In this document: positions 1 to 12,600 of the stretch, piece by piece | Layout of the letters: every line of letters starts with the position of its first letter | Position numbering within the stretch: the stretch's first letter is position 1 | DNA from: Symbiodinium microadriaticum | Taxonomy: Eukaryota; Sar; Dinophyceae; Suessiales; Symbiodiniaceae | Reading direction: 5' to 3' | Assembly (NCBI GenBank): GCA_001939145.1 | Contig: LSRX01000062.1 | Span: 514,510 to 578,509, forward strand | DNA length: 64,000 nt | The notes under the pieces: generated by a model | Seen by the model: the letters and a program-made list of their open reading frames with translations, nothing else | Database searches by the model: none | What the model was told of the DNA's origin: nothing | Program-made: the position numbers and the translations under genes

Positions 1-91
1 CCCCCCCTAAGTACCCTGTAATAGAGCCCTGCTAATCCTTCATGGTGGGCATTTAGGGTGTATAAATAGAGGGTAGTCGGGGGTTTGCTGC

Positions 92-192
92 CCTAAACCC
101 TAAACCCAAAGCCCCTAAACCCTAAACCCCTAAACCCTAAACCCCTAAACGCCTAAACCCCAAAACCCTAAACCCCTAAACCCCAGAGGGTA
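92..192. repeat. CCCTAAA telomere-like tract
   Basis: A degenerate run of CCCTAAA and CCCCTAAA on the plus strand. It lies inside an intron downstream of exon 58, so it is not a chromosome end. Confidence 0.9.
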
Positions 193-390
193 GTTGGGGG
201 GTGCTGGTGAGCCCTAAACTCTGCACGCTAGAACCCTCAAAGACGGAGGCGCCTAGACCCTCATTAAACCCTAAACGCAAGATTACTGAGTCCCCCGAAA
301 CCTAGGAACCCTTTTTAAGGTATATGTTAGGTTTAGGGTTTAGGGTTCAGGGTTTAGGGTTTAGGGCTTAAGGTTATGTTCCTGAAGTAA

Positions 391-497
391 CCCTAGGGGT
401 CCAAGTACTTAATAATCATATACTCTCCAAAATTGCTAACCTACATAACTACTCTCCGAAACCTAAGTACCTAATTATTGGGTCCTTTGGACCCTTA
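391..497. mobile_element. Palindromic element, family F
   Basis: Arms CCTAGGGGTCCAAGTACTTA and complement. Other copies: 13556-13663, 24295-24384, 29157-29300, 38410-38500 and 45957-46066; related pairs lie near 12276, 37590 and 58250. Confidence 0.83.
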
Positions 498-604
498 TAA
501 ACCCCATAAAACCCTATAAACCCCCATAAACCCCTATAAATCCCTAAACCCTCAGCTACTAAGTGAAGTAAGGGGTCTCGGAGGGCCTGGGCACCACCCG
601 AAAC

Positions 605-661
605 CCTCGGCCTCCCATCGGCGATTTTGTGAGGGCGGCTGCAGCTCCAACGACTTCACGC
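605..661 (-). CDS. DHC exon 58 (linker end), last in window
   Basis: Reads [18 protein letters not shown] after the shared glycine, continuing KKCFEG. Acceptor GCTGCAG|G, GT donor in phase 1. The next exons, leading to AAA1, lie beyond the left edge. Confidence 0.9.
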
Positions 662-3600
662 CTGCAGCGCTTTGGGGGGGTTTCGGGTACCTTTTTTTAA
701 GGCTTCCTTGAAGGCTTCCTTGAAGGCTGTCTCTAGGGGTTCCTATTTTTCAAGGCTTCCTTGAAGGGCTTCTCTAAGGGTTCCTTTTTCAAGGCTTCGT
801 TGAAGGCTTTCTCTAGGGGTTCCTTTTTAAAAGAATTCCTTGAAGGGTTTCACGAAGGGTTCATTTAACGGTACCTCTAAAGCTTCCTTGAAGGCTTTCT
901 TTAAGGGCTCCTTTAATTGTTTAAGGGTACCTTTAAAGGCTTCCTTGAAGGGTTTCTCTAAGGGTTCCTTTAAGCCTATAGACCCCCCAACTACCCTCGA
1001 TTATGGCCCAAAATAGCCACTATTAAGGACCATAAGCGCTCTATTAAAGGGCCATTGGGGGGTCCTGGAGGGTATATACCTTTAAATTAAGGCTTCCTTG
1101 AAGGGTTGCTAGACGGATTTCTTTCAGAGCCCTTCCAGGGGATTCTTCCAGGGTCCCCATAAAGATCCTTCTAAGGGCACGTGCCTTAAAAGGCTTTCTT
1201 CAGGTTCCTTCAATCCAAGGGTCCTTTCAAGGGTTTCTGTAAGGGTGCTGATAAGGGCTCCTTTAAGGGCTCAATTGGTTTCGGGGTTTGAGTGCTAATG
1301 ATTTTGTGTTAGAGTTTGGGGCTGCGGGCTGTTCTGTTCGACCCCTGAAGCTAACGTACTTTTAGGGTTTAGGGCTGCTACTGATACTGTTTACTATGAG
1401 TGAGTAGTGTTAACTTGTTACTGTAATGTAGACCCTTGCTGAACAGAACCCTTTCCAGTAACAAGAGTTTTGGTAGGGATCCTAGCATTATGGTCTTGAA
1501 GCAAGGGCGGTCATGACAGGGGATGCCTTTCGTTTCTCTGCCCAGTGTGTTGATGCTTCTTTGTTGTGCACTGTTACCAGTCTTCATCCACCTTGCTGCA
1601 GACCAACCTGAGTCCCCAGCAGAGTTCCTGAACTCCAATCTGTATGTGGGTAGTTCTCTAACCTAGGGTCCCGTTTGGGGTCCTTTTTATCAGGGTGCCG
1701 TACTACTTACATTGGGGACCCAAAAAAGGAACCCTAATCCAGAGAACTACCCATGTGGCGCTTCCGGGAACTTAGCGCTACACTCTCAGTTCAGCGCCTG
1801 GCATAGCAAAAGGACCCCGCAATCAGCGAACCAGGCGACGGGTCGATAACATCCACCTTAAAGCCTTATCGTCCCTACGATAATCCTTATAGGGCTTATA
1901 GTGTCTAAGGGTGTAGGGCTTAGGGTCCAGGGGTGTAGGGCTAAAGCGGCTTTATCTAGCTTTGCGCTAACCCTTGCACTTTCGAACGCTTATCCAAGCC
2001 TTAACAACCCAACCGAATCGTCCTATCCTAAGTCTCCAGAGAATACCCTCAACCCTAAACCCTAAACCCTAAAACCCTAAACCCTAAACCCTAAACCATC
2101 AAAGCCTAAACTTCAGGCCTCAGTCCCTAAACCCTCAGTCCTAAACCTCCGACACCCCGAAACCCCTTAGTCCTAAAACCACCGATGTCCCCAAAACCCC
2201 TGAACCCGTGAAGCGAGGGGTCGGACCTCAGAAGCACTTCACCAACCCGACCACCTGAACTCTAGCCCTTACCCTCAAAGAACTCATATTTTTTAAGGCT
2301 TTTGGGCTATTTTGATGCTAAGGGTAGGGTTGTGGACCGCGGTTCGTAGTTTAGGGCTTTAGGGCTTTAGGGGTTTAGGGCTTTGGGGTTTAGGGGTTTA
2401 GGGTTTAACGGTTTTGGGGGGCTTTAGGGGTTTAAAGGGTTTAGGCTTTGGGGCTTTAGGGGTTTAGGGTTTAGGGCTTTAGGGGTTTGGGGTTTAGGGT
2501 CTTTGGGGTTTTAGGGTCTGGGGACCTTCGAAGCACTTCTTGATGTGCTTTTGCACCTGCTCTGGGTCTCTTGCCTGGCAAGCCGAAGCGGTAAGAAAGA
2601 GGGCACGGGGTTCGTACATATCAGGGTATAAGGGTTACGAGAAGGGTGCTACAGTCTAGGGCAGCTGCAGATCAGAACAGAAATTGAAGATATGTTTACT
2701 GATTAATGAACGACATTAAGGAACGCTGCAGAACAATTTGACTCACTATTCAGGCCCCGTATGTATGTATGTATGTATGTATGTATGTATGTATGTATTA
2801 TGTATGTATGTATGTATGTATGTATGTATGTATGTATGTATGTATGTATTTAGGAGTTTTAAGGCTTGCAGGGCTTGGGGATTCAGGAGATTGATGAGGC
2901 CTTTACAAGCTTAGGGGTTGGCTTTTGCAATTGTCTCACTGTTAGGCTCTAGGGCTTTAGGCTCTGCCATGTTGGGCTCGTGGCTGTGAAGCTTGCGGGC
3001 ATGGGGATTGTAGCCTGAAAGGAACCTGTAAACACAAACCAACCTAGCCATGGCTGAAATGACATGCAAAAGTCAACGCAACTGCGGGTAAACCCTAAAG
3101 AAAGAGACCAACCCGATTTCTACACTCATCCTCTCGCCCAGCCCAAACACGAGGACGCCCTTTATCAGCATTGACCCTCGAACCACATGTAATGTAAGGG
3201 CCTTAATAATTCGAATAAGGTTTTGGGCTCTGTTGTAGTATATTTAAAAATAAAAAACCGAAAGAATAATGTTGGGAATTATTTAGGCTTCTGTCGTACC
3301 AACCTGGAGCTCTGGAACCTTAAACACCCGAGAGCCCTAAATCCTAAACCTAAACCCTAAACCCTAAACCCCTAAACCCCTAAACCCCTAAACCCCTAAA
3401 CCCCTAAACCCCTAAACCCTAAACCCTAAACCCTAAACCCTAAGCCCTAAAACAACCCCTAAACCCCTAAACCATAAACCCTAAACCCTAAGCCCTAAAA
3501 CAACCCCTAAACCCCTAAACCCTAAACCCTAAGCCCTAAAACCCTAGAGAGCCCTAGGCCCAGGGAGTCCGCCTGCCCAAGGATCTCCAGCAGGTCGTCG

Positions 3601-6600
3601 TTCGAGATGAAGTAGAAGCGTGGGAAGAACTGACCTAGGGTTTAGGGTTTTTAGGGTTTAGGGTTGAGGTTTAAGGGTTTAGGGTTGAGGGTTTAGGGTT
3701 TAGGGTTTAGGGTTTAGGGATCTAAACATCCTGCATTACCTTAGAAGGACCCCTACACTTATGATGGGAATGATGGTAGATTCCCTCTTATGGGTAATGC
3801 TGGATTTATATCATCAACCGAAGTGTCTTGCTTCTCGAGACTTGGAGATACTTTCAGGATAGTGACGCCCCACCTGGAGCGCCTGACATCTCGGTCCTTC
3901 AACCCTTGGCTTGTAGAGACCAGTGGCTCTGAGACGGCCGGAGCTGTGGAGAGCTTTGCAAGAGTTTCGAGCTTAGGAGGTTGAGGGTTTTGGGCGGTGA
4001 TGGATCGTCGAAAGGCTTTGGCTCAAGGAGAAAAGCCTGAAAAGCTCCGGCGCCGTAAGGATATCTGTGTCTTGCGGCTTTTGGCCCCTGCATCCGAAAC
4101 CCGAAACCCCAAAACCTGGTCTTGCTCAGGTAACTGGGGTGTGAGGGTTTTGACCATGTAAGCTCCGGACGCTTCTTCTCCAAGTAGTCGTTCAGCTTTT
4201 TCTGGATGTTTTCCTGAAGGCTCTAGGGTTTAGGATCCTATGCCATAAATGCAGCGAGAGGCCTTATGCTATGGGGGTTGGGCGATAGAGGGTCATCACT
4301 GGCATTACTTCCGAGGCTTGGACTTAAAACGTCCCACCGACGTGTCATTCCACAGTTGAAAGCGCGACATCTCATAGCAGTACTTGAGCGAGAAAGAAAC
4401 GCTGAGACCATGTGTTGCATTTTTTGCTGCTGCTATCAGGCTGCTATGTTGTCCTCAAGCCCAAGAGCTCTTCCAAACCCCGACCGGGCAACCTCTCTCT
4501 CGCGTTAGCGTTTAGCCGTTGAGCGTTGAGGTCGAGGCCTTTCTATTCTCAAAGAATCCTATGTACCTATATAGTGGAGAGAATGTAGGGTTTCTATTAT
4601 ATTCGGAATTAATTGCTTTTACGATTTAGGGAAGTATCCTGCATAATCGTGCATAGAACCCTTCAGGATTGGATTTCTGCGCATACTGTTGCGGACCGTG
4701 CATTTCGGTTTGGGCTTCGTGACCCCACTAAACCCTAATCCCCAAATCCCTAAGCCGTAAACCCTGAAACCCTAAACCCTAGACCCCTAAACCCTAATCC
4801 CTAGTCGGGGTGAGTGGACAAGCTACAGGTTATGTAACGCCCAAAACCCGAACCTTGAACCGTACCCCCAAACCCTGAGCCCTTAAGCCCCAAACCCAAG
4901 CCCCCAAAACCGTGCAAAAACTCCCTCCGCTCCACGCCAAGCTTCCAATGAAGCCTCGAAGGACTGAAGATTCCTGAGAGACCCGGTATAAGGGGTCTTT
5001 TAACGGGATTTGGGGTTTAGGGTTTAAGGGTTTAGGGTTTAGGGGTTTCGGGTTTGGGGGTTGGGTTTAGGGGTTTAGGGTTTTGTAAAGGGAACCTCTT
5101 AAAGGAACCCGTACAGGGAGCCCTTTAAATTGAACTTTCAAGGCGTCCTTCAAGGTTCCTTCAAGGGGCCCCTTACAGGTTCCACGTACCCAATCTCATA
5201 TGCCGTTTCAATCATTAACCTACAAAACAGCTATCCAAAACCTGGGTAGCCTTAAAAGTGAACCCTGTTATGGAACCCCATAGTACTGTAATAGTAATTA
5301 CCCCTTAAGGGCACCTTTGAGGGTTTCCTTATCCTTAAAGGATCCTTTAGCCTGGAGGTTTTTGCTCCGGGCTGACTCTGGAACCGAAGGGGTCAGCGCA
5401 ACAACGAGTAGTTCAGGGTTCAGGGTCTATACGGTTTATAAGGTTTAGGGTTTGGGGTTTCGGGCTTGAGGTTTAAACTTCCCATGTTTCTGCTTGCCTC
5501 AGGGCAGAAGTTGACACAGGCACCGCTAAACCAGCGGAGGCAGACTCATGGCTCTTTCTGCGTACCAGTCAGTGTCCATATGCTACTCTAAACAAGACAC
5601 CATACACCCGAAGCCCCGTCGGAATGGCCTAACCGTGTAGCTTCAGGCCTCGAAACAAGGCCTAGGATTTTAAACTGCAGCGAGCAGGTATCCCCTTCCG
5701 ACATGTTGGCTTTCCTAAGGTCCAAGTGCCCAAACGAGGAGCGAATGTTATTTTTTTTTTTGGTGCTGGCCTCTGCCTTTTCTGTCTCTGTTGAGCTCTG
5801 TCTTTTTTCGTGTTGATTCTGGTCTTCTCCTCTGTGCTTCCTTGCTGCAGCTGCATTTTCCGCTTCATGTACATCTTCTCCCTTTGGACCCTTGGGGCAA
5901 ACTCCGAACCTGGGCTTTGAGGTTTACTCCAAAAACCCGGGCCATCGAGGCTCTAACCTTCGGCCTTTGCGCCTTTGGTTTAGGTTGGATACTCCCACTC
6001 AGAAAGAGTTGAGCAATATTCATATAAATGGATATATGAGGCCCTCAAAAGCAGGCCTCTTATAGACTGTTACTGTATCGGGGCAGTACCCGGCCCTAAA
6101 CCCTAAACCCTAAACCTCTAAACCCTAAACCTCTAAACCCTAAATCCTAAGCCCTAAAACCCCAAAGCCCTAAAGCCCTAAACCCTAAACCCCTACACCC
6201 AAGGTTTAGGTTTTAGGGTTAGAGGCGCTGTCTTCGAGGCTTCGCAAAAAAAAAAAAGAAGAGATGTCACCCCCCAGAAGCAGCCCCGGGGCTCCCTTTT
6301 GGGGTTTAGGCTTCCCTTTAGGGTTTAGGGTTTAGGGCTTTAGGGCTTTAGGGGTTTAGGGTTTAGGCGTTTAGGGGTTTAGGGGTTTAGGGTTTAGGGA
6401 TTAGGGGTTAGGGGTTTAGGGTTTAGGGATTAGGGTTTAGGGGTTTAGGGCTTAGGTTAGGGTTTAGGGTTAGGGTTTGGGGTTTAGGGATTAGGGTTTA
6501 AAGTTGGGCCCCACAGAACCCACCTTTTTTTTCGGGTTCCTTATTGTCGTTTTTTTGTACTANGTACTAAGCCCACAAAAAGTCGGTCCTTTGAGGTTTC

Positions 6601-9600
6601 TCAAGGTTTAGTAGAGTCAAAGCTTACATGCCTTAGGGCCTTGGGGGTCTTAGGGTTCGGCTTTAAGGTTGGAGGGCTTTAGGGCTTTTAAGGTTTTGGG
6701 TTTAGGGTTTAGCTTCAGAAACATCCCCGGAGGAAGCCCCCCAAAAAAACAGGACCGAGTGCTCCAACGTGGTGGAACCTCCATCTAGAGCCTAAATCCC
6801 TATAGCACCTAAACTGCCTAAACCCTAGCACCTAAACTGCCTCAAGCTACACTCTTGATCCGAGGGTCTCCAACATCTTCGGCTGCGCGCAGGCCTTCGT
6901 CGCCAGCGGCTCCTGGTAGACCTTCCTGTGCCAGAGGTGGGTTGTGGGGTTGAGGTGCTTTCCCTGAGACTCCAAATAGCCCAAAATAGGTACTATATGT
7001 ATAGACTTTCGACTCCAAAAGTTGGTACTCTTTGTATACTTGGAGTCTTAGGGTTTGGATTGGGTTTCAGAGCCCTATAAAATACAAAGGGCTAAAGGGT
7101 ACTACTGAGGAACCTAGTACATTGGGCCCTAAACCCTCAACCCTAAACCGACTGAAGAATGCAATCGGGCGGGAGCCGGAGGGGACTGCGAAGGTACGCT
7201 AAGCTGCTTGCCCTTTATTCGCTGCACACCCGAACACCCCTTCCAAAAAAATAACAGTGTTTGTAAATTCCCAGAGAACGTGCAGCCGTAAACAGAGTCC
7301 GAATTCGAGCTTGTTGACACTACACCCCTATATAAACCCCTCAACCTCTAAGCTCTATAAGCCCCAAACCCTAAATCCTAAACCTCGAAACCCTTCAGCC
7401 CCAACCTGCTTCTGCCCTTGTTGGCCTCATCATGTTGATGAAGCCCTCGTTAACTTCGTCGAACCTTCAGCTGTTCGGGATGACGACGCATCGAAGTGCG
7501 AAGTCCTAGCTCTCATAGCATCATAGGACTCTCGTGGGACAGCGAGAAACGACACCCACGTGGTGGACCTTCTGACTTTCTGAGACCTTGAGTATGCAAA
7601 GTTGTACGTCAATCCGACCGGTCTGGTGAGTGCTTGACGGGAGAATCTAACACCCTAAGCCTTAGCGCCTAAACACCCAACCTTGAAACCTCCAGAAGAT
7701 AGCACGTGACATGATCGACTCATCCGGCAGATGTGGGCGAATATCTTCGGAGCCGCGGAAAACGTTCTCCAAGTACCTGAGAGGAGCATCGAAAAGCTTG
7801 CTGAAGCCCAACCCCAAACATGAAACCCGGTTCAGGGTAGGGCCTTAGGGTTTAGGGTTCAGGGTTTTAGGGTTTTAGGGTTTAGGATTATAGGGCTTTA
7901 GGGTTTAGGGTTCAGGGTTTATAGGGTTTAGGGTTAAAGGGGTCTACAGAGTTTCGGGAGTTTTGGTGTGTACACGTAGTTGGTGGCTTCTCTAGGTTCG
8001 GAGGACCCTAGACCTTAAACCCTACCAGCATCCCCCAAGTATACCCTTTGAAAGATAGAGGTCTGATGGTCCTTAAAGGTATATAAGTAGAGGGTAGTTG
8101 GGGGCTGCGGGTAACCCCTAAACCCTAAACCCCTAAACCCTAAATCAAAACCCTAAACCCCTAAACCCCTAAAGACTAAACCCCAAACCCCCAAACCCCC
8201 AAACCCTAAACTCCAACAGGTTCAGGGTTCACGGCCTGCTGATTTGTCATGACACAGAAACACCGACCTGCCTGGAGGCGGAGGTTCTTGAACCCAACCC
8301 AACTTCACCGCGGCTGCACACTACGGTTGATGATATAAATCCTGCATTACCCATAATATGGAATGTACCATAATTCTCATAGTTTCGGGTCCTTAAGGTA
8401 ATGCAGGATTTATATTATCAACACTATGACACGTTCAAGCGGGCCTAGCTAAACCGCGCGCCGAAGTTGGTTCAGAAGTTCGTGGTTCAAAGATGAGGCT
8501 GTCTGGGGGAGCGGGGTGGTGAAAAGAAACCCTAATCCTAAACCCCTAAACCTTAAACCCTAAACCCTAAACCCTATACCCCTACACCTTAAACCATAAA
8601 CCAACAGCCTAAACCCCTAAACCCTATAGAGGACCTGAAGCCGAAACTCTGCGATCTCGGAACACAGGGTTTAGGCCGAGGGAAGCTGTATTTTGAAGCC
8701 TGAATTCAACCACGAAAGGTCCTTTGCTGTAAGCAAATCTAGCAGCCTTCAGCAAAAAAATCGTGATGCAGCCCACAGCTGGTAACTCTAAACGCTACCG
8801 TTTCGGCCCAGCTTTGCTAAGGCAGATCTGGCAGTATGGCATGTGTAGAGTTGTGCAGCACTCATGTGAGTGTGGGTTGAATGACTGAAGGCTGTCGCGT
8901 TTTCGGATGTTCCCGTTAAGGCGGGTCTGGGGCGAAAATCATACTGGAGGTAATTGATTTTTGAGGGCTAGGTGGTGTAATGATGGAAATGAAGGGTGGG
9001 AAGTTAAACTCTGAGGGTCCATGTACCTCTATGAGAAGACGTTCCTACATGAAGTATATATACGGTGCAGGTACACGGACCTGAAAGCACAAGAATCTAT
9101 AACCTGCACGCCATCCAGGCCAGTCACATCCACGATTTCTGCACAGATTGGATTGCCTCTGTAACCTGTCGAGAGGCAGGGTTCCGTGTTTCAGAATTTA
9201 GGGGTCTGTCGTAAGACTCCTTGGGCCAGGACTATCACATTTAGGGATCTAAGTTTTGCCCATAGGCTCCTTAGTAGCTCCTGTTTGTGGTATATAAAAT
9301 ATATTTAGGATCCTACAAAGTAATCCCAAAAAGGAACTACTAAGGAGCCTATAGGTGTAGCTTCGGGTGTGGCTCCGCCCCTAAACCCTAAACCCTAAAC
9401 GTAACATCTGTGCCCACTGATTCCCAAAACCGCTGTGGAGTCCCTGATGCCCCAAGTACAAACCCAAAGGCTCCATGTACCTATATAGTATATACTTAGG
9501 CCTTAAAAGTGGCTCTTATATAGGTACTTTAGGGTCTAAGCATATACTATATGGGTACATGGAGCCTTTGGGGAAAGTAGCAATGCAATGACCTCTGGTA

Positions 9601-12600
9601 TGGTTAGAGTTGCAGCCCCTGGCGTAAGAGTCTACTGGATCCTCATCCCGAAGCCACCAAGCCCGAAAACAGAGATCAGGATTTCTTGCCGCTGCCTCCA
9701 CCTGTCAAACTCCCCTAAAAACTTGAATCTGAAGGATCAAGGAAGTAGCTGCTCAGTCCGATGATCCTTCCGGCAGACCCCGGCTCATAAACCCGACCTC
9801 CAGCCCAAACAACATCGAAAAAAAGCAACTTAAGACCCACAACATTTATAGGGATTCCCCAAAACCTGCACACTGGACCCTAAAAACAAAAAAACTCAAC
9901 GCTAAACCCCTAAAGCTAAGCCCTGACGGGACCTCGGAGATGTTCGCCAGCGTCTTCTCCCAATGCTCAACCTGGCCCGTATAATATCTTGCGGTTCCTT
10001 AGTATGACTATAGTATATAGTATACCCCAAAACCCAAGTCTAATTTTTGCCCATAGGCTCCTAAGTAGTTCCTTGTTATGGTTCATATGTAGAATCCTAT
10101 AAGGAAATCCCAAAAGAGAACGACTAGGGAGCCCATGGGTATGGCACCTTTTATTACACAGGCTGGCAGGTCAGGTCCTCTTGGCCTGGATGCAGTGCGG
10201 ATCTTGGAAAGGGTTTAGGGTGGGCTTAGGGCCTCGCATTGAAGGTTTAGGGTTTAGGGGTTTAGGGTTTAGGGGTTTAGGCTTTAGGATTGAGGGTCAG
10301 CCTGTAGGATAGCGTTACTTTGAGGTGTACTCTCGGGTGCCTCTTTACAAAACATCATGTGCCACAGAATTCTAGCAGACTTGATATGAGCTTCCTCTAC
10401 AAATCCTGTGGTACCACGGTTCGAGGCAGTGAAGAACTTCCGGCAAGGCATGTCATGTGTAGCTGTTGGGTTTGTGTATGACAAACGAAGACCCAGAAAC
10501 TGATACCATAAAGGATTTTTCACCCAAAGGATCCATGTGCCCAAATAGTGTAGCCTTGAAATAGTCCCTATCATAGGTACATACCTTGGGGAGCGAGAAA
10601 GTATATACTGTTTGGGTATATGGGGCTCTTAGGGTCATCGAACTGTGGCATTGGCATTGGAGGAGTGAGGCCTTGATGAAGGTATCTTTAACTCACCTGC
10701 TAGCAAGAGCTGTCTCCAGCTTCTAAGCTCAACACCTTAATAAACGAATTTGACTAAGAAACCCTGGGTCTATATGGATCCGACTGTTTCGGGGTTTCTG
10801 ATTTCTGGGGCACCTCAACAGCAAGTAGAAGAACCACAGCATTACCGAGGCCACCCTCAATAAACTTCGAACATGGAATCCTCAAACCTTCATCTTGGAG
10901 GCACCAGAAGAAGGTCCCGCACATGCACACTTCAACAAAAAAAGCACAATCCGGACATGTCAGCCAGCCTTTGCCGCAAAGGGCAGGTAGAAGGGAGAGC
11001 CTTGTCGCCATGCGGTAGAACCAGCTCTTCAGAAGGCTTTACAATGCCGGAAAACTGTCCTTTGAGGCTTCATCAGGATATAGAATATGAGTCAGCCTTT
11101 CGGTACCCCAGCCCCTGTAGAGCCAGAGACTTCAACATCCCTTAGTTTGGGAACATACCTTAATTCTTATTAGGGTTCCTGTTAAGATTTAAGGTATATT
11201 CCTTAATTGAGGGAGGGATATTGGAGTCTCTGGGGAATAAACCGGGTTTGACGTTCTTCGTTCGTAAAAATTTGCAGGTTGATGGTCTGATACAGTCTGG
11301 GCCTGCACCCTCCCATTTCGGCGCCAGAGTACGGCCGAGGTCTGTCCTAGTTGCTCTAATAGGGCGCACTCATGAAGAAGGGCCCAGGAAGCCAATACCA
11401 TCTCACTATGAAGTAATTACTCAGAATTCCTGTGAAGCAGCAGATCCTAAAGCGCCGTGACGCTCAAAGAACACCTTAACCTCTTAAGTTCTAAAGACAC
11501 TGAACCTTCAACCCTCAACTCAAAGCCCTTGGCAACCGATGAAGCGCCCTTTCAAAACAAGCACAAAGCTCAAACCCAAACCATAGACCGTAACACGCAC
11601 AAAGCCAAGAAGCTCTTGTAGGAGGATAGAGCCTGGATGTTCTCATCCAGTGCCTTCAAGAAAGGGTTTAAGGTTTGGGGTTAAGGGTTTACTTGGAGGA
11701 TCAGGGAACTTAATCGAGGGGCTCGATTTCTTTTTTTGGTTGAAGGGGTTCTGCTAAGGGCTGAATACAAGCTGTATAAGACATGATGAATATGGACAGA
11801 AAGAAGCCTAGAGGATGCCATGCCCGAGTGGATTAAAGCGCATGAACTAGGATGGAAGGTGCTGCTGGCTCAAATCTCTCAATCGCCTGATTTTTCGGGA
11901 TTTTGCGAAGCTAATTTTGAAGCCCTTTCAAATTAAGAAATTTGGGCCAAGAAATCCAGGGTACACTCAAATCCCGAAACGCTTGTTCTTAATCAAATTT
12001 GCGCGCTCAAAATTAGGAAATCGAGCCCCCGCCTTCACGAACAACTAACGGTTACTTCACCTGCGCTGCCGCTGCACCTTAATAATACCCGAGTTACCCA
12101 TAGGCTCCTTAGTAGTTCCTTCTGGGGATTACTTCATAGGATCCTACATATAAACCACAAAAAGGCACTACTTTGGAGCCTATGGGTAATTACTATGTAA
12201 GTGTCAGGATCCTTTAAGCAGGATTAACGATTCAGGGATGTATGGGCTTTTGGGCTTGGTTTTTACAGGCATTGAAAAATGCTAAAGGGTCCGAGGTACT
12301 GTTATGTGGGATGCGATCCCTCATCCTATCTTAATAATTTCTGATACAGAGACCTTACATTCTACTATATAGGTACCTAAGGATCCTCCGGTAATAGATA
12401 ACTTAATGCAATAGCAGGGCACAAACCGGTTCACATATTTGCCAACACCTGGTTCAAGGAGTTTGGCTTGTTTATTATGGAGCGGCCCTCCTTCACCCTT
12501 GTTGGGCTTAGCGTGCGAAGCCCGAACGAAAGATACAGCACCATCTCTTCAAGCTAAGTAGCTCTCTCTAGAACCCCAGTGTATACTCCACACTTGGGGA

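Noticed and set aside
1-192. Telomere-like repeats at the left edge as a chromosome end
   Set aside because: The same repeats occur throughout the window in both orientations, are degenerate, and exon 58 shows the gene continues to the left.
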